Assembly (NCBI RefSeq): GCF_028623165.1
Contig: NZ_CP117768.1
Location: 3,162,001 to 3,226,000, forward strand
Reading direction: 5' to 3'
Length of the DNA stretch: 64,000 nucleotides
DNA from: Nostoc sp. UHCC 0926
Lineage (GTDB): Bacteria; Cyanobacteriota; Cyanobacteriia; Cyanobacteriales; Nostocaceae
Positions within the stretch are counted from its first letter, which is position 1. Every line of letters starts with the position of its first letter. Position numbers and translations under genes: made by a program. The notes under the pieces are model-generated. The model was not told where the DNA came from, searched no databases, and saw only the letters and a list, made by a program, of their open reading frames with translations. This document shows positions 27,179 through 36,033 of the stretch, one piece after another.

Positions 27179-27602
27179 TCAAGAGTCATTAGTCATCAAC
27201 AAATGACTTTTGACTCTTGACTAATAACTAAGTAAGTAGGCAAGAATAAATCAACCTATGTTACGCAATGTAAATATAATTAAATTAGCTCGCAGGAAGC
27301 GGCTCTCTCCCTAGAAAATAGGGCTGGAGCCGCTTCACCTTCTCACATTGGGAGACGCTCTTGCTACGCGTAGCGTCTCTAAGAGTTGCCATGCCGCAGG
27401 CTTTACGCTGCGCTATCGTTAGTTGTTCATGGGGGAAACTCCCTACAGCCCTTCTCAAGACAGGAGACGCTCTTGCGTTCGGGCATCCTACGGCAGGCGC
27501 TAGCTCTCCTTTTGGGAGAAGACCGCGCTAACTCACTACAAACCTTTAATTATTCATACCCACTTAACTTAATAAGTAATCACTAATAACTAAGGACTAA
27601 TT
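27179..27602. repeat. Intergenic region built of hairpin-rich interspersed repeats
   Basis: The region between the Rrf2 gene and cysK has no gene. It contains several copies of the GAGACGCT / AGCGTCTC motif (for example GGAGACGCTCTTGCTACGCG near 27352 and AGGAGACGCTCTTGCGTTCG near 27461). It also has GCCGCAGGCTTTACGCTGCG and GGGAGAAGACC, forming overlapping hairpins. Such palindromic text is widespread in Nostoc intergenic DNA. The cysK promoter must lie in the AT-rich last 60 bp. Confidence 0.75.
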
Positions 27603-28565
27603 ATGCGAATAGCTCGTAACATTACAGAACTGGTTGGCCGTACCCCCCTAGTGCAGTTGAACCGCATTCCCCAAACAGAAGGATGTGTTGCTGAAATTGT
27701 GGTGAAACTGGAAAGTATGAACCCATCGGCATCAGTCAAAGACCGGATTGGGGTGAGTATGATTAACGCCGCCGAAGAAGAGGGGCTGATTACTCCTGGG
27801 AAGACAGTATTGGTAGAACCCACCTCTGGAAACACAGGAATTGCCCTAGCAATGGCAGCAGCAGCCAAGGGTTATCGATTAATTTTGACAATGCCAGAGA
27901 CAATGAGTGGGGAGCGTCGGGCAATGTTGCGGGCCTATGGAGCAGAACTGGAACTAACACCAGGAATGGAAGGCATGAGTGGGGCAATTGGGCGAGCGCA
28001 GCAAATAGTTAATACTACACCAAATACCTATATGTTGCAGCAGTTCCGCAATCCAGCCAATGCAAAAGTGCATCGGGAAACCACAGCAGAGGAAATCTGG
28101 GAAGATACCGATGGACAAGTAGATATGATCGTGGCAGGGGTCGGCACAGGTGGTACGATCAGTGGTGTAGCAGAAGTGATTAAAGCACGCAAGCCTAGTT
28201 CTAAGGCGATCGCAGTTGAACCAGCTAATAGCCCAGTTTTATCTGGGGGACGGCCAGGACCACACAAAATCCAAGGAATTGGCGCTGGGTTTATTCCCCA
28301 AGTGCTAAAGATAAAATTGATTGATGAAGTGATTACCGTCACGGATGAAGAAGCGATCGCTTATAGTCGGCGTTTGGCAAAAGAAGAAGGGCTACTATCT
28401 GGTATTTCCAGTGGAGCCGCTTTATGTGCAGCAATTCGCGTTGCCCAACGTCAAGAAAATAAGGGACGTTTAATTGTGATGATTCAGCCCAGTTTTGGTG
28501 AGAGGTATTTGAGTACACCGTTGTTCCAAGACCTGGAGGCAAGATTAGCCGCTAGCATCAGTTAA
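27603..28565 (+). CDS. cysK: Cysteine synthase A
   Basis: This is a 320-residue fold-type II PLP enzyme. It condenses O-acetylserine with sulfide to make cysteine in the cytoplasm. [18 protein letters not shown] is the family start. The PLP Lys is in [13 protein letters not shown] near 45. [17 protein letters not shown] near 77 is the substrate loop, and [11 protein letters not shown] near 182 is the phosphate-binding loop. SSGAALCAA near 273 completes the site. Length and motifs are normal. It lies downstream of an Rrf2 regulator and 15 bp upstream of a J-domain gene, with which it may be co-transcribed. Confidence 0.96.
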   Translation: MRIARNITELVGRTPLVQLNRIPQTEGCVAEIVVKLESMNPSASVKDRIGVSMINAAEEEGLITPGKTVLVEPTSGNTGIALAMAAAAKGYRLILTMPETMSGERRAMLRAYGAELELTPGMEGMSGAIGRAQQIVNTTPNTYMLQQFRNPANAKVHRETTAEEIWEDTDGQVDMIVAGVGTGGTISGVAEVIKARKPSSKAIAVEPANSPVLSGGRPGPHKIQGIGAGFIPQVLKIKLIDEVITVTDEEAIAYSRRLAKEEGLLSGISSGAALCAAIRVAQRQENKGRLIVMIQPSFGERYLSTPLFQDLEARLAASIS

Positions 28566-28580
28566 CGATAAATTGAATTA

Positions 28581-29282
28581 ATGGTCAATTCTAAGCACGT
28601 TTCTAACCATTACGAAACTCTCAAAATTAGTCCAAGTGCCAGCCAAGCGGACATTAAGCAAGCTTATCGCCGCTTGGTTAAGTTGTTTCATCCTGACAGT
28701 AATCAGGAAACAGCCGATCACGAGCAGATTATCCGCATCAATGCAGCCTATGAGGTCTTAGGCGATAACCAAAATCGCCGTAATTATGACCAACAACTGC
28801 AAGATGACTCCCAAAAATTAAATAGCGATCGCCTACAGCGTACAGCATCAGCGCAAAAGCATTACCAGACAAGACGAAAAACAGGACGCGATGTTGACGA
28901 GCAAGTAGAGGAATGGCTGCGCCAAGTTTACCAACCAGTAAATCGCTTGCTTTGTACTATTCTTTATTCGTTAGAAGAACAAATGGATCAATTAGCCGCT
29001 GATCCCTTTGATGATGAGTTGTTAGATGAATTTCAGGAATATTTAAAAACCTGTCGAGATGACTTGAAGCAGGCACAAATTACTTTTCGCTCCCTGCCGA
29101 ATCCGCCTAGTCTAGCAAGAACAGCGGCTCACCTCTATTACACTCTCGATCAAGTAGCAGATGGACTCGAAGAGTTGGGTTACTTTCCTTTGAACTACGA
29201 TGAGCGTTATTTACACACAGGTCAAGAACTATTCCGCATAGCTACGGGATTACACTGTGAAGCGCAAGCGTCTGTTACATAG
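28581..29282 (+). CDS. J-domain protein (DnaJ-like co-chaperone)
   Basis: This is a 233-residue protein. The J domain occupies residues 8-75 (HYETLKISPSASQADIKQAYRRLVKLFHPDSNQ), with the Hsp70-activating HPD intact, and ends DNQNRRNYDQQL. The rest lacks the Gly/Phe region and zinc fingers of DnaJ. Instead it has an acidic alpha-helical part (DEQVEEWLRQVYQPVNRLL; DPFDDELLDEFQEYL). It is therefore a specialised type III J protein that recruits DnaK to an unknown client. It follows cysK by 15 bp. Confidence 0.9.
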   Translation: MVNSKHVSNHYETLKISPSASQADIKQAYRRLVKLFHPDSNQETADHEQIIRINAAYEVLGDNQNRRNYDQQLQDDSQKLNSDRLQRTASAQKHYQTRRKTGRDVDEQVEEWLRQVYQPVNRLLCTILYSLEEQMDQLAADPFDDELLDEFQEYLKTCRDDLKQAQITFRSLPNPPSLARTAAHLYYTLDQVADGLEELGYFPLNYDERYLHTGQELFRIATGLHCEAQASVT

Positions 29283-29299
29283 TCATTGGGCATTGAAGA

Positions 29300-29365
29300 G
29301 CCACTGCGTTGCCGGGGTTCCCCTGGTTGTTCGTGCAGCGTCTCCGACAGGAGAAGCAAGTGGCG
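29300..29365. repeat. 87-bp interspersed repeat family, shortened copy (66 bp)
   Basis: Starts GCCACTGCGTTG and ends GAGAAGCAAGTGGCG, as does the full copy at 56117-56203. About 21 bp in the middle are missing. The outer ends GCCACT/AGTGGC are inverted. Confidence 0.75.
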
Positions 29366-29390
29366 TCATTGGCCAAACAGGGCACTTGTA

Positions 29391-29477
29391 CTGAGCTTGT
29401 CCTGAGCTTGCCCTGAACGGCGTCGTAAAGCCTACGGCATAGCTACGCTTAGGGCGCAGCCTCTCCAAGAGTTGTAT
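29391..29477. repeat. Interspersed repeat (inverted copy at 60507-60580)
   Basis: GGCACTTGTACTGAG through CGTCGTAAAGCCTACGGCAT to GCAGCCTCTCCAAGAGTTGT matches 60507-60580 in reverse complement almost perfectly. The copy here contains about 21 extra bases (around CTTGTCCTGAGCTTGCCC). Confidence 0.8.
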
Positions 29478-29594
29478 TGGGCATTGGGCATGGGTCAATT
29501 TCGCTGGATGACAAATGACACAGAACTTAGGAATTAGTTTATGCTGGAAACAGAAAAAGATTAAGAAATTTTAAATTCTGCTTTTAGTGCACTC

Positions 29595-30467
29595 ATGCAA
29601 TGTATTGTTAATCGCCGCGCCCAGTTTTCGGCAAGTCATCGTTATTGGTTGCCAGAACTGAGTGAAGCCGAGAATATTGAGAAATTTGGTGCTTGCTCTA
29701 GATTTCCGGGACACGGACATAACTATGTCTTATTTGTCTCCCTTGCCGGGGAATTGAATGAATATGGCATGGTGCTGAACTTGTCCGATGTGAAACACGT
29801 AATCACAGGGGAAGTTACCAGTCAATTGGACTTCTCTTATCTCAACGATGTGTGGGCAGAATTTCAACAAACTCTGCCCACCACTGAGAATATTGCACGG
29901 ATTATCTGGCAGCGACTAGCATCCCACTTGCCTTTAGTCCGTGTGCAGTTGTTTGAACATCCTGAACTTTGGGCAGATTATATGGGAAACGCAATGGAAG
30001 CCTACCTCACCATCAGTACTCACTTTAGCGCCGCCCATCGGCTAGCTCACCCTAACCTGAGTAACGAAGAAAACACTGAGATTTATGGTAAGTGCGCCCG
30101 TCCCCACGGTCACGGACACAACTACCATTTAGAAGTTACCGTTAAAGGGGAAATTGACCCACGCACCGGCATGATTGTCGATTTAGGGGCATTGAACCAA
30201 GTAATAGAAGATTATGTAGTGCAGCCATTCGATCACACATTTTTAAACAAAGACATTCCTTATTTTGCCGAAGTTGTGCCCACTGCTGAGAATATCGCAC
30301 TTTACATTAGCAATTTATTGCGATCGCCTATTCAGGAATTGGAAGCTAAACTTTACAAAGTGAAACTGATTGAAAGTCCCAATAACTCCTGCGAAATCTA
30401 CTGTACTGAGTCAGAATCAGATTCAGTCAGCGCAGCCGTGAATCAGCCAGTATTAGCACGGGTTTAG
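29595..30467 (+). CDS. Tandem-domain 6-pyruvoyl-tetrahydropterin synthase / QueD family protein
   Basis: This 290-residue protein is two PTPS/QueD units in one chain; a single unit is about 120-150 residues. Unit 1 (1-130) has the zinc ligands His15, His40 and His42 (ASH, GHGHN) and Cys34. However, the Asp-His pair of the catalytic triad reads LDFSYLND, with Phe80 in place of His. Unit 2 (about 133-275) has FSAAHRL, GKCARPHGHGHNY, FDHTFLNKD and PTAENIA, all intact. Unit 2 is thus probably the active one, for 6-carboxytetrahydropterin (queuosine) or biopterin-type synthesis. The role of unit 1 is structural or altered. Confidence 0.88.
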   Translation: MQCIVNRRAQFSASHRYWLPELSEAENIEKFGACSRFPGHGHNYVLFVSLAGELNEYGMVLNLSDVKHVITGEVTSQLDFSYLNDVWAEFQQTLPTTENIARIIWQRLASHLPLVRVQLFEHPELWADYMGNAMEAYLTISTHFSAAHRLAHPNLSNEENTEIYGKCARPHGHGHNYHLEVTVKGEIDPRTGMIVDLGALNQVIEDYVVQPFDHTFLNKDIPYFAEVVPTAENIALYISNLLRSPIQELEAKLYKVKLIESPNNSCEIYCTESESDSVSAAVNQPVLARV

Positions 30468-30549
30468 CTAATTGAAAATCTAGGCATAGGACATAGGGAG
30501 TTTATATCATCCCCGTGCCTAATGCCCTATAAACGAAAAGAATCTAAAA

Positions 30550-30998
30550 TTAGAACAGTTTACTTACTAAACAGTTAAAACCAGGTAGCAAAGGACTTGT
30601 CAACTCATCTTGACTAAATAAAGTAACTGCTAGCTTTAATGCAGCCTGTTCACGACGATAAACCTCAACTTTTTTCTGTATAGAATTGCAAATCCAATAT
30701 TCCTGAACCCCTTGTACCGAGTACAGCTTTAGCTTTGTTTCTTTGTCGCGTTTCTCGTTTTTTTCGCCAGGTGCATCTACGCAGCTTTACCCAGACCAGT
30801 TTCATCTGACCAATTGTTAAGAACTGTAACAATCTTGCCACAACTCGATTGATGATCCCAGTTGGGTGCTTTAGTCACAAATAGTTCTCCATCAATAATC
30901 TCATAGCGATTTCTGCGTTCACGAAGTGTCTCGGAACGAGAATCGCTAGCAAATAGCTCTAGGTCAGTAGTCGTCCAACGCACTGGAGTTGTTTGCAT
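30550..30998 (-). pseudogene. Uma2/DUF820-type nuclease-fold protein, internally deleted
   Basis: The minus strand opens at ATG 30998 with a Uma2 N-terminus (RYEIIDGELFVTKAPNWDHQ) and stops after 73 codons at 30777. In another frame directly beyond, to the TAA at 30550-30552, lies a typical Uma2 C-terminus (EKRDKETKLKLYSVQGVQEY; VEVYRREQAALKLAV; LTSPLLPGF). About 50-60 middle residues with the core acidic active site are missing, and the frame changes at the junction. Uma2 genes are numerous in cyanobacteria and restriction-endonuclease-like in fold. This copy is dead. Confidence 0.8.
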
Positions 30999-31036
30999 AG
31001 AAACCCCCTAGCATTTTTCTAAATCATATTTTAAAA

Positions 31037-32026
31037 TTACCGCCGCCGGGCGGAATGTCGCAAATAGCGATAAATGCCCCAGGCTAAAACTCCAAAAAAG
31101 AGATTTAGTAAAAAGCGACTAAATATAAACCACAAAATATCAGCATCAAAAAGCTTTGACGGACTCAAGGGACTTAGAATCCTGGCTAAGAGAAACAGCC
31201 CAAAAATAGCATTTCCACCCAGCACGAGGGCAAACAGCACTAAACTCCTCTGCCAGTAACGGCGCTGGGGTGTACGGTCTGAAATCAGGATAATTACAGG
31301 TTTACCTTGCACTTTTCGCAGCAATTGTTCCAGTCGCCAAAACATCCATAATAAAAATGGAAATAAACCATAGCTAAGAAAACGCAGGGGTAGTGAGTAA
31401 CGCCAAGCACTAGATAGGACATTAACTAGGGCATGACAGATTACAGAATTTAGCCAAGCCCGAAAAATGAACTTCTTGTCTCGATTTAACCGAGTGTGGG
31501 AGGAAATATAGATTCCTAAGGCATATCCCCAAGGCGCAGAGAACATGGCGTGGACTGGTGTACCTATAGTCCGGTCAAGAATTGATGCGGTATCGTGGAA
31601 AAGGTAAATCCAATTCTCTTCGGCAGTGAATCCGAGGGCAACCGCTACAGTGAAGAGGAAAACGGTAGAGTGAAGTAATCGATACCTGCGTTGCAGATAG
31701 CAGGTTGGGACAATAACCGCTACCAACTTACAGCCTTCTTCAATTGGACCTACTTCCACGAGCTGCCGCAAGGCTATACCAAAAAGCGTAGACGCGCAGC
31801 GGCTTGTCAAGAGACATGGCTTAATCTGATGCCAGTCCCCAACCTTGTTGGCTACAATTTCAAAAATCCATTCGAGGCTAAGGGCTAAGATACCAGATAT
31901 TGCCCCGATGATAAAGAACATCAGCAACCTTGACAGAGTTGGGGCAAATGGCACCCGACAATAGTAGTAGCCTAGCAGCAGCAACGGTGGTATCGCTGCC
32001 CACAGCAGTAGAGAAAAATCAACCAC
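31037..32026 (-). CDS. PrsW family intramembrane metalloprotease
   Basis: This is a 329-residue membrane protein with about eight hydrophobic segments. Family motifs are visible: GPIEEGCKLVAV near 93-104 (EExxK), GFTAEENWIYLFHD near 130, HAMFSAPWGYALG near 156, and SVICHALVNVLSSAW near 186 with the last catalytic His. PrsW cleaves anti-sigma factors in Bacillus, but most members have unknown substrates. The GTG start lies within the last codons of the upstream methyltransferase gene (8-bp overlap), so the two are coupled. The C-terminal 100 residues are two membrane segments separated by a basic loop. Confidence 0.88.
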   Translation of the reverse strand: MVDFSLLLWAAIPPLLLLGYYYCRVPFAPTLSRLLMFFIIGAISGILALSLEWIFEIVANKVGDWHQIKPCLLTSRCASTLFGIALRQLVEVGPIEEGCKLVAVIVPTCYLQRRYRLLHSTVFLFTVAVALGFTAEENWIYLFHDTASILDRTIGTPVHAMFSAPWGYALGIYISSHTRLNRDKKFIFRAWLNSVICHALVNVLSSAWRYSLPLRFLSYGLFPFLLWMFWRLEQLLRKVQGKPVIILISDRTPQRRYWQRSLVLFALVLGGNAIFGLFLLARILSPLSPSKLFDADILWFIFSRFLLNLFFGVLAWGIYRYLRHSARRR

Positions 32027-32939
32027 TCACCTGAGCGATCGCTGTACGGTGACGGTGGGTATTGTTGGTGATAGTGGGAGTTTGGAAACCCGCCTCAACA
32101 ATAGCTTGCTCAATGTCCAAAGCAAAATATTCATCTAAATACGGTTCAGTACTTTTGAGCAACGTCAAAATGTAGGCTGGCATTTTCTTGTAAACTTCAG
32201 ATTTGGGATTCATGTCCATGATTGCCAAGTAGCCACCTGGACGCAGCACGCGCCGCATTTCAGCAAAAATTTGTCGGGTTGCTGACTGGGGTAATTCGTG
32301 GCACATCAAGAAAATGGAAACTAAATCAAAAGAGGCATCTGGTAGCCCAGTAGATTCAGCTTGGGCATGAAGCCAATTAATTTTAGCTTGACGTTGTTGA
32401 GCGCGGTAATTGGCAACAGCTAAGAAGTAGGGAGATAAGTCCAATCCTGTGATTTTGGCATGGGGATAAATTTCTTGCATAGCAAAGGTACTCAAACCTA
32501 CAGCACACGCCAAGTCTAGGATGTCTTGGGGTTGATTGGGGATTTGCGCTTTGAGGATATCGTGGTAACTTTGGCGCAGTTTAGCATCTCCTTCGGCTCC
32601 AGCATCCTGCCAAATTCCGGCATGGACAGTACGAGCAGCAACTTCTAACTCCCAAGCGGCTTTCCAACTAAGGTCTCCACCTTCGTAGGCATGGAATGGC
32701 CGCAAGTAGTATTCTGGGTAGGAAAGCTGAGGATTTTCTACTTGAGCTAGATCAGCCTTCCAATCACGCGCCTGTAGTGTCTCGACTTCTTGCGTCCAAG
32801 GCACGCCAATTCTTTCGGCACGTTTAATCATCATTTGTCTAGCTTGATGCTTGGCTAGGTTAGCTAAAGGCTGGATTGCCAGTACGCCATTTACCAAGCG
32901 GGAAGCGAAGCCAGGAGTAGTATTTACAGCAGCGGTCAT
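32019..32939 (-). CDS. Class I SAM-dependent methyltransferase
   Basis: This is a 306-residue protein. The SAM-binding core begins at ILDLACAVGLSTFAM near 142 (motif I, where the usual GxGxG is replaced by ACAVGLS). ITGLDLSPYFLAVAN follows, then SFDLVSIFLMCHEL near 205 and MRRVLRPGGYLAIMDMNP near 229. The N-terminal 110 residues (LANLAKHQARQMMIKRAERIGVPW) resemble cyanobacterial proteins of this kind and may bind the substrate. It overlaps the PrsW gene by 8 bp. The substrate is unknown. Confidence 0.85.
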   Translation of the reverse strand: MTAAVNTTPGFASRLVNGVLAIQPLANLAKHQARQMMIKRAERIGVPWTQEVETLQARDWKADLAQVENPQLSYPEYYLRPFHAYEGGDLSWKAAWELEVAARTVHAGIWQDAGAEGDAKLRQSYHDILKAQIPNQPQDILDLACAVGLSTFAMQEIYPHAKITGLDLSPYFLAVANYRAQQRQAKINWLHAQAESTGLPDASFDLVSIFLMCHELPQSATRQIFAEMRRVLRPGGYLAIMDMNPKSEVYKKMPAYILTLLKSTEPYLDEYFALDIEQAIVEAGFQTPTITNNTHRHRTAIAQVSG

Positions 32940-33262
32940 AAATTAATTCGCGTTCAACAGCTTTTTTACTTATGACATACTTGCTGGACGGCAGTCTAGA
33001 AATGAATTGAATTGTATAACGGCAGTCTGCCTCCTTTGGCTTGCCCCAAGCAACAAATATTATAGAAGGTTGACATTTGGAGAGCAGCAAAGTTCTGAGA
33101 AGATTTGAATTATGCTGGTTTACATTTTGTATTTATCAGAGAATTTTATTCAAGACTGGTAAAATTTTGATACTCAGCAACATTTGTCTCAACAGGAATG
33201 GCAAAAAACTGAGTGCCATTTATAAAGAAAAGTACAGTAAGTTAAGCTTATTGGAGTCAAAT

Positions 33263-33694
33263 ATGGCCAGAGCAAGAAGAAGAACAAGTGGCTTTTTAAA
33301 AGATTTTCAAGATTTTGCCCTTAAAGGCAATGTAGTTGACTTGGCGATCGCTGTCATCATTGGTGGTGCTTTTGGCAAGATTGTTACTTCCTTTGTTGAA
33401 GATGTGATCATGCCATTGATTAATCCCTTGGTTAGTTTTGCTGGCAAAGACTGGAGAACAATCACCATTAGTCCAGGAATCAAGATTGGTGAGTTTCTTG
33501 GCGCAATAGTTGACTTTGTAATCATTGCCTTAGTTTTATTTGTAGCGATTCGAGCCTTACAAAAATTCAAGAGACAAGAAGAAGTCGCCGATGAACCCTT
33601 GCCAGATCCTAACCTTGTAGCCCAAGAAAGATTGACTGGCGCGTTGGATAGACTCAACCAAACCTTGGAAACTCGGAATAATCAAGTTTTGTAA
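33263..33694 (+). CDS. mscL: Large-conductance mechanosensitive channel
   Basis: The frame is open from 33077, but ATG 33263 (MARARRRTSGFLKDFQDFALKG) gives the normal 143-residue MscL and is chosen. The amphipathic N-helix is followed by TM1, with the gate-lining segment NVVDLAIAVIIGGAFGKIVTSFVEDVIMP. A periplasmic loop (WRTITISPGIKIGEF) precedes TM2 (LGAIVDFVIIALVLFVAIRAL), and the cytoplasmic end is a helix (LTGALDRLNQTLETRN). It releases solutes from the cytoplasm on hypo-osmotic shock as a pentamer. Confidence 0.97.
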   Translation: MARARRRTSGFLKDFQDFALKGNVVDLAIAVIIGGAFGKIVTSFVEDVIMPLINPLVSFAGKDWRTITISPGIKIGEFLGAIVDFVIIALVLFVAIRALQKFKRQEEVADEPLPDPNLVAQERLTGALDRLNQTLETRNNQVL

Positions 33695-33699
33695 GTGGG

Positions 33700-33800
33700 G
33701 ATTGGAGGGATGAGGGAGCAGAGGAGGCAGGGGATGAGGGAGCAGGGGAGCAGGGGAGCAGAGGAGAATAATCAATACCCAATACCCCATGCCCAATGCC
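33700..33800. repeat. Low-complexity purine repeat
   Basis: Iterated GGAGCAG / GATGAGG units followed by CAATACCCAATACCCCATGC, between the convergent mscL and DUF3352 genes. This is filler-type repeat text that recurs elsewhere (for example 56822-56865). No terminator can be picked out within it. Confidence 0.7.
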
Positions 33801-35480
33801 CTACTTTGCAGTAGGCTTGAGAGCTAACAACATTTCTAATTCACTAGTAGATTTATCAGGACTAATAGCGGTAAAACCAATACCACGAATCGAATTCAGG
33901 ATGGTGATGGTATCGGCATTAGACGAGATAAAACTATTGATTAGAGGCACAGTTTTAGTTTTGTCCATATCTAGGTAGAAATAGCCGCCATTGGGTCTTT
34001 GCAAAGAACCAGTAACGGCTTTGAAGACATCGCCATTGTCGAGAGATGGATTCTTGCGATCGGCAACTGCGTCAGCAATTGGGCCACCAAGAGCTACAAA
34101 TACAGTATCTTGATCCAGCCAACCATGTGCCAATAAAGCTCCCTGTCGGGGAATTTGCCATTCAGTTACGTCTTTACCACCGATATTTCTGTTGGCGACG
34201 TTGATTTGTTGGTTTTTGGCAAGAGTATCCAATTTTGTTAAGGTGGCTTCGGCAGTTTTGCGATCGCTAGTGTCAAATACTAAAGCACCCCCAAAACCAA
34301 CAGTTGCTAACACCCCTTGATTAGATGGAATCGCACCAAAGGCGAATTCCCCATTCATCCAGCCAAAAATATCCTTATCCAGGTCAATATTGACAAATTT
34401 CAGTTGTCCGCGCACTTGTTCAAGAGCTTGCTTCATTTCTGGATAATCTTTTGACTGTTCTACTAGCGTTTCCCAGCCACGGCTGATGCCATTTCCGCTA
34501 ATCAGAGCAAAGGTATCAGTGGGAAATTGCCCCACTATATTCCCAGGACTTGATTGATACTGAAATTTATTTAGTTGCGGATCTAAATTAGCGATCGCTT
34601 TTACCCGCATTCCTGCATCATCAACACCAACACCCGCCACCACAGATTTTATCTGCTTCAGTTGCGCCAAGGCTTGTGGAGGTAACTGCTTTGCCTGCGG
34701 ACTTGCGGCTGCTAATTGCTGTACCATCCCTGCATAGTCTGGTACATAAATTTGGGCGAGGCTGTTTTTGACATCTACTCCTTTGTTGAGAATGGTGCTG
34801 GCACCTTCTTTACTGGCAAAAGAAGACTGTCCCTTAAAGGTGTCAATTGCTTTTTCTACAGCTTGCTTTTGGGGGGCTAATACCAAGTGACTATTATTTA
34901 AAACTACGCTATATATCGGCTTGCCATTTTCTCTAGTTTCGATAATTTTTTGACCTTGGTAGTCAGATTCCTGGAATTTTACCCCTTTTTCTGACTTCAA
35001 TTTATTAGCAAAATTCAAGGCACTGAGTTTATCCTTGATTCCCACCACCATCAGGATATTTGGTTCCTGCTGTAAATTTTTTGGTACATTAGGTGCCCTA
35101 GAGGGCACGTTTAACTGTGCCGATTTCACAGGATTTGGTGGCAGTACAGCAATCATTACACTACCAGCCCAAGGCTTTATGTCTTTTTCATAAGAAACGT
35201 TACTGCCACTGAATATTTGCTTATTGAAATCTTCCAGACTTTTTGCCACTAACTTTTGTGCTTCTGGAGTGCCAAACTGCTGTAACTTTGCCCAGCCTTG
35301 AGAGTCAGTAGTAATATAAGTTGCCATCAATGCTGTTGAAGGTACTACTTTAGCACTGCCTAGAGCGTCTGAGCTACCTCCTGATGGGCTTTTAAAATAC
35401 GTATAAGTTGCTATACTTCCTGCTACAACTACAGCAGCGCCAATAGCAGGAATAAAAAACTTTGATTTACCTTCGGGCAT
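33801..35480 (-). CDS. DUF3352 domain-containing membrane-anchored protein
   Basis: This is a 559-residue protein. It has one N-terminal membrane segment or uncleaved signal (FIPAIGAAVVVAGSIATYTYF, residues 9-29), then a Ser/Gly linker and a long exported alpha/beta region. The body matches the cyanobacterial DUF3352 pattern: TALMATYITTDSQGWAKLQQFG; IAVLPPNP; LDKDIFGWMNGEFAFG; and GYFYLDMDKTK. No catalytic motif is recognisable. The protein is probably periplasmic, and its function is unknown. It is monocistronic. Confidence 0.85.
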   Translation of the reverse strand: MPEGKSKFFIPAIGAAVVVAGSIATYTYFKSPSGGSSDALGSAKVVPSTALMATYITTDSQGWAKLQQFGTPEAQKLVAKSLEDFNKQIFSGSNVSYEKDIKPWAGSVMIAVLPPNPVKSAQLNVPSRAPNVPKNLQQEPNILMVVGIKDKLSALNFANKLKSEKGVKFQESDYQGQKIIETRENGKPIYSVVLNNSHLVLAPQKQAVEKAIDTFKGQSSFASKEGASTILNKGVDVKNSLAQIYVPDYAGMVQQLAAASPQAKQLPPQALAQLKQIKSVVAGVGVDDAGMRVKAIANLDPQLNKFQYQSSPGNIVGQFPTDTFALISGNGISRGWETLVEQSKDYPEMKQALEQVRGQLKFVNIDLDKDIFGWMNGEFAFGAIPSNQGVLATVGFGGALVFDTSDRKTAEATLTKLDTLAKNQQINVANRNIGGKDVTEWQIPRQGALLAHGWLDQDTVFVALGGPIADAVADRKNPSLDNGDVFKAVTGSLQRPNGGYFYLDMDKTKTVPLINSFISSNADTITILNSIRGIGFTAISPDKSTSELEMLLALKPTAK

Positions 35481-36033
35481 TTTATTATCCTCTTTTGCTC
35501 AGATTGTCACCGAGATTTATACAAGTGTCATTGTAGAGTTTTCGGATTTATTAATAATTTCCGCTCATTGATCGGTATTTACTGATAAAATTAGTAGTCC
35601 TATAAGTTAGCGGTCTAAAATAACTCTCAAAAATACTTCAATGGGATGAGGAGCAAATCCGCAAATGATATGCTGTTCATCTCAAACAAAATAGCCTGCT
35701 CAACAGAGGCAAACTATCCTAAGTTATAAGAATAATTAGGAGTATTTGTACTTAATGAGAATCTATTGAGGTGCAAGAGACTCTTGACTTGATGACAAAA
35801 AAGTGCAAAACATCAGGAAAAGTAGATGTGGGAGGGATATGGAAAAAAGTTCAAGGATCGGCAAGCAACCTTCGGAAATTCGGGTGAGATTAATTTCAAT
35901 CCCCCAATCCCAAAGGGAATCCTCACCCCCATAATGCCGTGTTGATTTGGGAAATACATTTAGACACCGCTATTTTGCTTAACTACATCCAGCCAAGCCA
36001 GACTTTTCAGGATTACAAGGTCAGTAAGGATCA
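35481..36033. other. Intergenic region upstream of the M1 aminopeptidase
   Basis: No gene is seen. A near-perfect inverted repeat, GGGTGAGATT ... AATCCTCACCC (35882-35928), encloses CCCCCAATCCCAAAGGG and would form a hairpin. The rest is AT-rich and presumably holds the divergent promoters of the DUF3352 and aminopeptidase genes. Confidence 0.5.
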
